Shown in pieces: positions 6,682-14,200 of a stretch of DNA of 15,254 nt. The notes beneath the pieces were generated by a model. The model saw only the letters and a list, made by a program, of their open reading frames with translations. It was not told where the DNA came from and did not search any database. The position numbers and the translations under genes are program-made. This DNA is from an uncultured Gammaproteobacteria bacterium (GTDB lineage Bacteria; Pseudomonadota; Gammaproteobacteria; GCA-2729495). The stretch covers positions 1 to 15,254 of the forward strand of contig CAMYJV010000104.1 of assembly GCA_947258805.1 (NCBI GenBank), in the 5' to 3' direction. Numbering within the stretch: the stretch's first letter is position 1; the number at the start of each line of letters is the position of its first letter.

Positions 6682-6726
6682 CAGGCCGCGAAACATCTCG
6701 GAGGGGTCCGATAACAAGTAACCAGA

Positions 6727-6739
6727 AGACGACACGTCT
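6727..6739 (+). repeat. Small perfect hairpin downstream of the ribbon-helix-helix gene
   Basis: AGACG and CGTCT pair around the loop ACA. With the hairpin at 6839-6851 it suggests that the whole 6682-7151 stretch could be a folded RNA. Confidence 0.3.
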
Positions 6740-6838
6740 CAAAACGAGAATTAAGGAAGGGAGGACGCCGAGAATCACGCATCACCGAGAGCACCCGGAG
6801 CACAGGCCCTTGGGAGCAGCAGAATTCGGCACGCGATT

Positions 6839-6851
6839 GATCGGCACGATC
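6839..6851 (+). repeat. Small perfect hairpin before the array
   Basis: GATCG and CGATC pair around the loop GCA, 28 bases before the first array hairpin. Same layout as the hairpin at 6727-6739 (5-base stem, 3-base loop). Confidence 0.3.
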
Positions 6852-6879
6852 CAGAAACTAGCTTTCAAAGTTCAGGCAA

Positions 6880-6931
6880 TGGCCGGTAACTCGCGAAACC
6901 AAATGCGTCATCGGGCGCGGGTTGCCGGTCA
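6880..6931 (+). repeat. Hairpin array, copy 1 (divergent stem, invariant tip)
   Basis: A 16-pair stem with a 20-base loop. The outer arms are TGGCCGGTAAC and GTTGCCGGTCA; the inner arms TCGCG and CGCGG and the loop AAACCAAATGCGTCATCGGG are identical to copies 2 and 3. Compared with those, the outer arms differ at six pair positions yet all eleven outer pairs still form as Watson-Crick or G-U pairs. Two positions show changes on both sides (C-G to T-A, and T-A to C-G). No small TTTCCC hairpin precedes this copy. Confidence 0.85.
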
Positions 6932-6974
6932 GCGTCTGACCAAGGCCAGGGAACGAGAACACGAAGACTGAAAG

Positions 6975-7044
6975 TTTCCCCAGGGAAAAGCGGCTGGCAG
7001 CTCGCGAAACCAAATGCGTCATCGGGCGCGGGTTGTCAGCCGCT
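6975..7044 (+). repeat. Hairpin array, copy 2 (small hairpin plus long hairpin)
   Basis: A small inverted repeat TTTCCC/GGGAAA around CA (6975-6988) is followed directly by the long hairpin 6989-7044. Outer arms are AGCGGCTGGCAGC and GTTGTCAGCCGCT (13 pairs), continued by the inner TCGCG/CGCGG pairs and the invariant 20-base loop. The core starts 111 bases after that of copy 1. Confidence 0.85.
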
Positions 7045-7081
7045 CATTTCCGGGAGAGCCGAGACAGAACAACGACACAGG

Positions 7082-7151
7082 TTTCCCCCAGGGGAAAGCG
7101 GCTGGCAGCTCGCGAAACCAAATGCGTCATCGGGCGCGGGTTGTCAGCCGC
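7082..7151 (+). repeat. Hairpin array, copy 3 (small hairpin plus long hairpin)
   Basis: The small inverted repeat is TTTCCCC/GGGGAAA around CA (7082-7097), one pair longer than in copy 2 because of a matched T-to-C and A-to-G change. The long hairpin 7098-7151 has the same stem and loop as copy 2. The core starts 108 bases after that of copy 2. Bases 7152-7263 after it hold no gene or clear signal; they lie between this array and the converging DUF1838 gene. Confidence 0.85.
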
Positions 7152-7263
7152 CGATCCTCACGGGGGCACGATTGGGTCGACCGCTGGCACGGCCGGGCGC
7201 TCCCTGGCCTGACCAGACCACAGCGCGAAATTCCGGGACCGGCCCCCGCCGGCGGCAGCGATC

Positions 7264-8304
7264 TCAGGGCATCGGTGCCGGCTCGTTCTCCGCCATGTAG
7301 ACACTGAAGCTCGAATCGTTCTGCTGCCCCCAGGTGTCCGGCGGCGGCGCCACGAAATATTCCTCGCCGAGTTTGTCGGCCACCTGTTGCAGCAGCCTGT
7401 CGGGCATCCGGTCCAGCGTGCCGGGGCGAGTCATGAACGTGCGGTACAGCATGTGCCCTTCGGCCTGCCCTTGCAGCATCCACGGCAGCCACGGCCCGAC
7501 GCGGGTCCAGACTCCATCGTAGTTGGCGCTGGTGACATTCTCGTCCTGCAGTTCGCTGAGGCGGATGCTGCGGTGGAACATTTCGCTGATCCGGTTAATG
7601 GGGCCGGCGGACTCCCGCGGCCACTCCTCCACCGACATCGGGCTCGGCGCCACGATGTGCACCTCGAACATGCTCATCGCGGTGTCGATTTTTTCCTGCA
7701 CCCACCATGGCGGCGTAAAGGGCATTTCTTTCATAACGCCGTCGAAATCCATCTTGAAGATCGGCGCGATCTCGGCATTCACCACCAGGTTGTGAATGGG
7801 TGACACCTTCACCTCTTCACCGGTGAACGGGTTCTGCCAGGTGTCCATGTACTGGCCCGTAAACGGGTGGGTGTAAAACGCGCACTCGCGGTTGAAAATC
7901 CGGTAGGTGCCGTCTTCCTGCGGCTCCGTGCGCAGCACGCCCATGCCCTCCACGCCGAACATTTTTTGCAACGGCTTGTCCGGGCTCGTTACGGCGAAGA
8001 TGTCGCCGCCAAACCAGCCGACGGTCTCGACGCTGGGGTCGAGATTGCCCATCGCCTTGATAAAGCTGCGCAGGTTCTGCGCCGGGTCCTGGAAGTCGAT
8101 GGTCAGCTGGACGTCCTCGCTGGGCCCTGCCGACGGGGCCGGTGGCGGCGCACTGGCAGCCGGTGCGCTGGCTGCCGGCTGGCCGCTATCGGGCGCGCAG
8201 GCACTGAGCACGGGCATCGCGGCGGCCGCGCCGCCCATCGTGAACAGAGTCTTCAGCGTGTCGCGGCGTGAGCTCACGGCGTTCAGCAGCGTGGAATTCA
8301 GCAT
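7264..8304 (-). CDS. DUF1838 family protein, predicted Tat-exported lipoprotein
   Basis: A 346-residue member of a family of unknown function. The N-terminus has SRRDTLKTLF (Arg 13-Arg 14, a twin-arginine signal), a hydrophobic Ala-rich stretch and LSAC with Cys 36 as lipid site, then an Ala/Pro/Ser linker to about 62. The domain holds GQYMDTWQNPFTGEE, matched by GKMLDVFQNPYTGEK in the next gene, and PWLPWMLQGQAEGH, matched by PWLKWMSMGNRPGH, so the two are paralogues. The ATG at 8304 has AGGAG 6 bases upstream. It is the last gene of the FAD oxidase-DUF1838-DUF1838 set and ends facing the hairpin array. Its location outside the inner membrane or in the periplasm is predicted from the signal. 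Function unknown, probably linked to the oxidase. Confidence 0.85.
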   Translation of the reverse strand: MLNSTLLNAVSSRRDTLKTLFTMGGAAAAMPVLSACAPDSGQPAASAPAASAPPPAPSAGPSEDVQLTIDFQDPAQNLRSFIKAMGNLDPSVETVGWFGGDIFAVTSPDKPLQKMFGVEGMGVLRTEPQEDGTYRIFNRECAFYTHPFTGQYMDTWQNPFTGEEVKVSPIHNLVVNAEIAPIFKMDFDGVMKEMPFTPPWWVQEKIDTAMSMFEVHIVAPSPMSVEEWPRESAGPINRISEMFHRSIRLSELQDENVTSANYDGVWTRVGPWLPWMLQGQAEGHMLYRTFMTRPGTLDRMPDRLLQQVADKLGEEYFVAPPPDTWGQQNDSSFSVYMAENEPAPMP

Positions 8305-8373
8305 CTCGGGCTCCTCTGTCTGGGCTTCGGTTTCCGTGTGGGCGACAGCAATGCGCGGGCATCACACTCTCGA

Positions 8374-9222
8374 TCAGTCGTACGTTGGTTTCATCCACTT
8401 GTCGCGGGCAACGGGGTCCGCGGTCATGTATTGCGGATATTCGCTTTCCGCGCGACGCCGGTACTCCGTCGGCAGCTGGTCTATCGATTCGAGCTTGGCG
8501 CCCGATGCGTGCCAGACGACGTGCCCCGGCCGGTTGCCCATGCTCATCCACTTGAGCCACGGCATGAAGACAGTCGAGCTGAACACCGTCGGCAGGTTCC
8601 TGACCTGCCGGTCATTGAACCGGGCCAGCGGCACGAACATGGTCTGGCGCTGGGCGCGCGGCGGCGGCATGCCGGGCGGGTACTGCGTCTGATTGTGCAA
8701 CCAGACCATGTCGCGGACGAAACTCCAGTCCAGGATCAGCGGGTACTCGGGCATGCTGTCCATGAACGGCGTCGGCCGGATACCGCGCACCGAATAGTTG
8801 AAACCGCGGCCGGGGCCACCGCCCTGCACGGCAGGCTTCACAGTGTTCTTTTCGCCGGTGTACGGGTTCTGGAACACGTCGAGCATTTTTCCGGTCTCCA
8901 CGTCGCGGAAAAAGGTGACCGTGTTGCCGATCAGCTCGAACTCGCCGTTTTCCAGGTGCCGAACCCAGTAAAGCTCCATGCCCTCGAACTTCACCAGCGG
9001 GCGTGGCTGCTGTTCGCCGACGATGCCGAAGATGGTGCCGTCGTACCACCACGGGACGTCTTCCTCAACCAGGCTGCCGGTGACCCGCAGCACCGCCTCG
9101 AGGTTTTCTTTCGGTTGTGTCAGATCCGGTGCACCGGCGGGCAGGTCGCCACCCACGCGCGGCAGCGCGTCGCCCGCTGCCAGCATTGTCGCGCGCGGTT
9201 CCGCCGGCGCAGCGCCGCTCAA
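8374..9222 (-). CDS. DUF1838 family protein, no export signal
   Basis: A 282-residue paralogue of the DUF1838 protein encoded 69 bases downstream, sharing the QNPYTGE and PWLKWM...GH motifs. It has no signal peptide. The longest start is TTG at 9222, overlapping the FAD oxidase stop by 4 bases (TTGA), which suggests translational coupling; an ATG at 9186 is the alternative and would remove 12 weakly conserved-looking residues. Acidic, Trp- and aromatic-rich patches such as EEDVPWWYDGTIFG may form a ligand site, but no catalytic motif known to me is present. The tight coupling to the oxidase points to a shared pathway. Confidence 0.83.
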   Translation of the reverse strand: MSGAAPAEPRATMLAAGDALPRVGGDLPAGAPDLTQPKENLEAVLRVTGSLVEEDVPWWYDGTIFGIVGEQQPRPLVKFEGMELYWVRHLENGEFELIGNTVTFFRDVETGKMLDVFQNPYTGEKNTVKPAVQGGGPGRGFNYSVRGIRPTPFMDSMPEYPLILDWSFVRDMVWLHNQTQYPPGMPPPRAQRQTMFVPLARFNDRQVRNLPTVFSSTVFMPWLKWMSMGNRPGHVVWHASGAKLESIDQLPTEYRRRAESEYPQYMTADPVARDKWMKPTYD

Positions 9223-10799
9223 AGCCCCAGCGCGCCAGGGTTCATCAACCCCTGCGGGTCCACCGCACCCTTGATCTCGCGCAGCAGTCGCTCGGCCTCT
9301 GGCTGCCGGCCGCGCATGTAGGGATAGGCCTTGCCGACCTGCATGTGGGTTGCGCCCACCGCGCTGAACACATCCTGGATCGCGCCCTTCATTTCCTGCA
9401 CGAGTGCCCGGCCCTCCGGGTTCGCGGGGTACTCCGGCAGCATGTCCAGGTACTCCTGCGGCAGGTAGCGCTTGTGGAACACGGTGCGGTCGTCCTCCCA
9501 GTAGAACACAGGCTCATACAGGAAACCGTTGGTGCTGATGGTGGTGAACATCGCCGCTTTCTCCACCTTGTGCTGCTGCATGCGCTCGGCGTACTCGTCG
9601 TAGACCTTCGCCAGCCGATCGTGGAAATCGCGCAGCTTCGAAAACGGCAGAATGCCGTGCATGGGCACCCAGCGCTGGCCGCGCGGGCCAAGAATCGGGT
9701 AGAGCGGGATAAACGGCATCGCGCGCAGCACCGTCGGAATCGTATTCGCGATCTCCGTGCCGCTGCCGCCCACCGCCGCGCGCACCTGTGCCAGCTTCGC
9801 GTTCACCTCGGCGCGCGTGGTGCCTTCCACCACGTAGTGCGCCGAGTAGTCGAAGCCGCTCAGAAAGCGCTTGCCGGCCGCCGCCATCTTGATGACCCGC
9901 GTCAGCCCGTCGATGGGATTGGTCGAAGTTTTCAACACGGCCCACACGGCCTGCATCGCATCCTTGGTGCTGGTGCTGCCCAGCTGGCCCTGCTGCAATT
10001 TTGGATCGAGCCCAAAGCTGTCGGCGACCACGCCCGTGCGGGCTGCGGCACTCATGCCTGCCGCCATGGCGTAATAGTCTTCAAAACCGAAGGACGCGGT
10101 GGCGGAATGCGTCGGCACCGGAATCAGTCGCAGGGTAATCCGGGCCTTGATGCCCAACGCACCGGCGTCACCGGTAAAGAGCCCGGTGAGGTCCGGCCCG
10201 TACCAGCGGAAGAACGGTGATGCGGTATCGATGGCGGCCGAACCGGTGCGCAGCAACTCACCGCTCGGCAGCACGATGTCGAAGGACAGGGCCGTTTCGG
10301 CCGAGCAGCCATAGTTGCCGGAACCGAGGCTCACGGCGTTCTGCGACATGGACCCGCCTACCGTGGCCTTCAGGCCCGAGAACGGACCCCAGAAGGCGGT
10401 GCGCAGACCCTGCTCGGCGAGCTTCGCCGTCAGCTCGGCCCAGGTGATACCCGGTTCCACCGTGACGTACATGTCCTGGGCATTGACCTCGAGCACCCGG
10501 TTCATTCGCCCGGTGTCCACCATGACCGAGCGTCCCGTCGTCGGCAGGTAGCCGTCCGTGTAGGAGGCACCGCCGCCGCGCGGCACGAGCACGACACCGG
10601 CCGCCGACGCAGTCCGGGCCACCGCCTGCAGGTCCTCGATGCTGCCCGGCTTGGCCACCGCCATGGGCAGCTCGCGGAAGTTGTAGACATCCATCGCGTA
10701 GAACTCGCGATCTGCGGTATCCAGCAACACGTGTTCGGCGCCCAGCGCGTCGATCAATTTATCCGTAAATTCCGGTAAATTCTGTAGGTTAGCAGCCAT
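9219..10799 (-). CDS. FAD-linked oxidase/dehydrogenase of the VAO/PCMH family
   Basis: A 526-residue flavoprotein. The FAD-binding PCMH domain covers about 40-225 and includes VLVPRGGGASYTDGYLP (pyrophosphate loop), YVTVEPGITWAEL, and ATVGGSMSQNAVSLGSGNYG. The C-terminal FAD-oxidase domain runs to the end and closes with the family ending DPQGLMNPGALGL. Length and ending resemble the vanillyl-alcohol oxidase and 4-cresol dehydrogenase group, which oxidise phenolic or alcohol substrates; glycolate-oxidase GlcD-like members are related. The substrate cannot be read from the sequence. No signal peptide. The ATG at 10799 has only a weak ribosome site, and its first 50 bases are AT-rich. It is followed by the coupled DUF1838 gene; upstream is the epoxide hydrolase-like gene, 110 bases away. 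Confidence 0.9.
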   Translation of the reverse strand: MAANLQNLPEFTDKLIDALGAEHVLLDTADREFYAMDVYNFRELPMAVAKPGSIEDLQAVARTASAAGVVLVPRGGGASYTDGYLPTTGRSVMVDTGRMNRVLEVNAQDMYVTVEPGITWAELTAKLAEQGLRTAFWGPFSGLKATVGGSMSQNAVSLGSGNYGCSAETALSFDIVLPSGELLRTGSAAIDTASPFFRWYGPDLTGLFTGDAGALGIKARITLRLIPVPTHSATASFGFEDYYAMAAGMSAAARTGVVADSFGLDPKLQQGQLGSTSTKDAMQAVWAVLKTSTNPIDGLTRVIKMAAAGKRFLSGFDYSAHYVVEGTTRAEVNAKLAQVRAAVGGSGTEIANTIPTVLRAMPFIPLYPILGPRGQRWVPMHGILPFSKLRDFHDRLAKVYDEYAERMQQHKVEKAAMFTTISTNGFLYEPVFYWEDDRTVFHKRYLPQEYLDMLPEYPANPEGRALVQEMKGAIQDVFSAVGATHMQVGKAYPYMRGRQPEAERLLREIKGAVDPQGLMNPGALGL

Positions 10800-10878
10800 T
10801 CATCATACTCGTTCTAGTATTGATCCAGCGCGGCTCGCCCCGTCCGCGGCACCCCGCCCCAGGCAAGTGTCAAGGCTA

Positions 10879-10907
10879 CCAGTTTAGCCGGGATTCGGCT
10901 TAACCGG
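10879..10907 (-). terminator. Hairpin after the epoxide hydrolase-like gene
   Basis: On the minus strand CCGGTTAAGCCG pairs with CGGCTAAACTGG around AATCC: 12 positions with one A-A mismatch and one G-U. It starts 3 bases after the hydrolase stop. No T-run follows, so it may be a weak or Rho-assisted terminator or an mRNA-stabilising stem. A TTGACA follows a few bases later, but I see no matching -10. Confidence 0.4.
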
Positions 10908-10909
10908 GG

Positions 10910-11284
10910 TCAGCCGACGAGCTGCTTGGCGCCGGGCATCGGCCAGTCTTTCCAGACCTGGATCTTGCCATCCTGGACCAGGAAGTGGCCCGCGACATGA
11001 AAGCGCATGCTCGGCGCACTGGAGCCTTCCGGCGCATTGAAATAGTCGATGCGCTCGTTCAGCACCAGGGGGCCCACCGCGTGCGACCGCAGGATCTCCC
11101 AGCGGATGCTGTCCATGCGCTTCATGAAGGGGCCCATCTGGGTGCGGAACTGCTCGAAGCTCTCGATCAGCGGCTGGCCCGGGGTGATCTGGTAAGTCAG
11201 GTCTTCGGCCAGGTACTGCGCCAGCGCGTCGGCGTCGCGCAGGGACCAGTCACGGCAGAAGTTGTTGACGAGAGTTTCGTTGGC
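10910..11284 (-). CDS. Limonene-1,2-epoxide hydrolase/SnoaL-like protein lacking a normal start
   Basis: From 11284 the frame encodes 124 residues beginning ANETLVNNFCRDWSLRD, the usual N-terminal helix of limonene-1,2-epoxide hydrolase-like proteins. The catalytic Arg-x-Asp of the family is seen in ERIDYF (Arg 78, Asp 80), and the second Asp in VWKDW (Asp 113); the Tyr of the family (Tyr 31) is present but the usual nearby Asn is not. The oddity is the start: no ATG, GTG or TTG precedes the domain until 11446, deep inside the lhr coding region, where the intervening translation looks like an out-of-frame shadow. The domain begins exactly where lhr ends its family-like sequence, in another frame. 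It may be a broken gene, a frameshifted fusion to Lhr or a sequence error. The coordinates given cover the recognisable domain. Confidence 0.65.
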   Translation of the reverse strand, partial: ANETLVNNFCRDWSLRDADALAQYLAEDLTYQITPGQPLIESFEQFRTQMGPFMKRMDSIRWEILRSHAVGPLVLNERIDYFNAPEGSSAPSMRFHVAGHFLVQDGKIQVWKDWPMPGAKQLVG

Positions 11285-14200
11285 CCACCGCCCTGGTACC
11301 AGACAAGGTGCCCGTTCCTGGCCGGCACCCGCCGACCGCGGGTCGCGATGCCGGTCAGGTTCAGCGGATCTACGCCGGCCACCACCACTTCGAGTTCCTG
11401 GTCTGCCTGGCGCGCGTCGCGCAGGCCCTCCACCGCACCCGGCCACGCAAACTGTTCGCCGCCGATGCCGGCCACGAACCGGCCGCCCCGCACCTCTCCC
11501 CGAGCTTCCAGGCGCCGCAGTGCGCGCACCAGGTCGCGCCAGGGTGGCAGGTGCGCAGACTCGCGCTTCAGCAGTGCCCGGAAGACGATGCCATAACGGT
11601 CCAGCAACGCGCGGGCCACAACTTCCACTGCGGCCGCGGAGTCCTGGCGCTGCGCCACGTCGAGCAGGGACCAGCGCCCTGCGTGGGCCAACGCTGCCGG
11701 CATCCGGCGGCGGAGGCGAACGGGCGCCATCAGTGCGCGCAGGCCGGTAAACCCGTCGCAGGTAGCCAGTCCCTGTGCCACCAGCTCGCCCAGGCCAGCT
11801 TCAATCTGCGATGGCTGCAGCCCGCTGGCGCCGACCAGGTCGGCAAAAAACATGGCACCGCCCGCGTCCAGCGCGCAGCAAATTTGCCGTGCTTCGGGAC
11901 TGAGCGCATCGGCCCCTGCTGGCGCCACCCCCAGCAGCTCGCGCCAGAAAAGCAATTCGCCGCGCGGGACGATGGCAATGGGGGAATTGCGCACGGTAGT
12001 CGCCGCACCGTTGCCGGCGTGCGCCGGGCGGAACCACGCGAACTGCCCGCCGGCCAACAGGCTGTCGAGACTGGCCGGCTCATAGCTCGAACTGCGCGCC
12101 GGCAGCAGCTGCCGCTCCCACGCCCTGGCCGGCAGCGCGCAGCCGCGGAGCCGCTCCACGGCTTCGGCCACTGCGGCCACGCCGTCAGCGCGCTCACCGC
12201 ACAAGCCGTGGCGGCGAAACAGGAAGCGCATGAAGACGGCCGGGGATACGGGCTCCACCTGTTTTCGCAGGCTCTGCAGCGTGCGCCGGTGGATGCGCGC
12301 CAGCAGGCGACGTTCGCACCACTCCAGCTCGCCCGCGGGCTGATTTTCAAAATAACCTCGGATTACGAAGCCTTCTATTTCAAGCGCTTGCAAAGCTAAG
12401 TTAATGCGGTCTTCCGATGCTGACATCGGCTCGCCCAGGGCGCGGACGGTGACCGGCCCGACGGTCTCCAGGCGCCGGCGCAACAGTTCCACCAGGGCTT
12501 CGGCGGCACCCGCCTGGTCCGCCAGCACGGCTTCAAGCAGCGGCACCTGCTCCGTCGCGGCCCAGAGCGCTACTCCGCCGGGCGAACTGAGTTGTCGGGC
12601 GCGGCCCTGCTGCACCAGCGCGGCCAACTGTTCCTGCCAGGCCGCCTCGCATTCGGTGGCAGCGAGGAAACCGCTCAGCACCAGCGCATCGTGCATATCG
12701 TCCGGGTCGCGCACCAAGGGCCATACTTCGGCACGGACCTCGGCGATGGCAGTCGGATCGGGCCGCGCGAGTTCCGCCGCGTCGGCCGGAGTCATCACGT
12801 GGCGGTTGCGAATGGCGCGCGTGCGCCGCTCTTCTGCCGGCGCATCGTCGAGGAATGCGTAGGCCCGGGCATTGATGACCTCCTGGGCCAGGGGCGATGC
12901 CGCGGCCAGGTCTTTCGTCACCAGCTCCACGTCGCCGTCGCGCAGTGCCTGCAACAGCAGCTCCAGACCGCGCACGTCCATCAGCTCGTGCAGACAGTCG
13001 CTGATAGCCTGGCCCACCAGGGGATGATCGGGGACCTCGCGGGCACCGGCCAGGTTCTCCGCGCAGGCGAGCTGGTCGGGAAAAATGACCGCGAGCAGGT
13101 CTTCGGCATCGCTGCGCTGGAATTGCGGCGGCACCTTCTTCCCGTTGCGGTTTCGCCTGACCGCCAGGGCCGTGGTCGCTACCCACCGCCAGCGGTTAGG
13201 AAACACCGGTGCGGTGAGCAAGGCCTGCGTCAGCACCTCGCGCACGGTGTCCGGGTTCAGGTAGTTCGCCACCTCGGCCAGCGGAAAGCTGTGGGTGGGT
13301 CCCAGGGACAGCACGATGCTGTCTTCCAGCGCAGCGGCCTGCAGCTCGAAGTTGAACTTGCGGCAGAAGCGCTTGCGCAAGGCCAGGCCCCACGCGCGGT
13401 TCAGTCGCGAGCCGAAGGACGAGTGGATCACCAGGTGCATGTCGCCGAGTTCATCGAAGAAACGCTCGAACACGATGCGGCGATTCGTGGGCAAGCCGCC
13501 GAGGGCCGCATGGCTCGCGCCCAGGTAATCCACGAGTTGCAGCGCCGCAGCGGCGGGCACCCCGGCCTCTGCTTCGAGCCAGCGACGCAGCACGTCGCCA
13601 CCCCGGTCCAGGCAGTTGGCTGCTTGCTGGCGCAATTCGGACACGGCGGCCGACAGCTCGGCCGTGCGGCCCGGGGCTTCGCCAAACCAGAACGGGATGC
13701 CGGGCGGTGCACCGTGGGCGTCTTCCACGTAGACCGTCCCGGTCGTGACCTGCAGGACCCGGTATGACACGTTGCCCAGTTGAAAGATGTCGCCCGGCGA
13801 ACTGTCGAAGGCGAAATCTTCGTTCAGCGTGCCAACGGGCAGATCGGCGGGCATCAGCCGCACTTCGTAGTCGAACTGATCCGGAATCGCACCGCCGTTG
13901 GTCATCGCCACCAGCCGCGCACCCCGCCGGCCGCGCAACCGCCCGTTCACTGCGTCCAGGTGCAGGAACCGGCCCTGGCGGCCTCGCCGGGTGCTGTAGC
14001 CTTCGGCCAGCATCGCGATGACCGTGTCGAAATCGGTGCGCTCGAGGGCCCGGTAGGGCCAGGCCCGGCGGCAGCAGGCGTAGAGTTCGTCGGCCCGCCA
14101 TTCCTGCGCAGCCGTCTCCGCCACCACGTGCTGCGCGAGGACGTCGATGGCGGGCCCGCAGGTTTCCAGCGTGTCCAGTTCACCGGCCCGCACCGCGCGC

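Larger units (their letters stand above)
6711..6971 (+). other. Open frame without a normal start, running through hairpin 1
   Basis: The frame is open from before 6711 to the TGA at 6969-6971 and would encode a very basic peptide. A strong ribosome-site-like GGAGGGG lies at 6700-6706, but the codon at matching distance is ATA (6711), not a usual start; the first TTG in frame is at 6810, leaving 53 residues. The same frame continues open after the TGA through hairpins 2 and 3. It may be a decayed gene, an unusual start or chance. Coding status is unproven. Confidence 0.2.

Noticed and set aside
6880..7151. CRISPR array, integron attC sites, hammerhead ribozyme or type III antitoxin repeats as an explanation of the hairpin array.
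   Set aside because: Three copies at about 110-base spacing with related linkers and no cas genes do not fit CRISPR. The attC core motifs are absent. GAAAC and GTC resemble hammerhead parts, but the CTGATGA core is missing. No toxin gene follows the repeats.
10800..10909. TTGACA on the minus strand as the -35 of a promoter for the FAD oxidase.
   Set aside because: Seventeen bases downstream the sequence is GC-rich with no -10-like hexamer, so a sigma-70 promoter is not supported there.
10910..11446. Full 178-residue reading of the epoxide hydrolase-like gene from 11446.
   Set aside because: The first 50 or so residues are Gly/Arg/Pro-rich, lie inside the conserved C-terminal part of lhr in another frame and do not resemble the hydrolase family, so they are a frame shadow.
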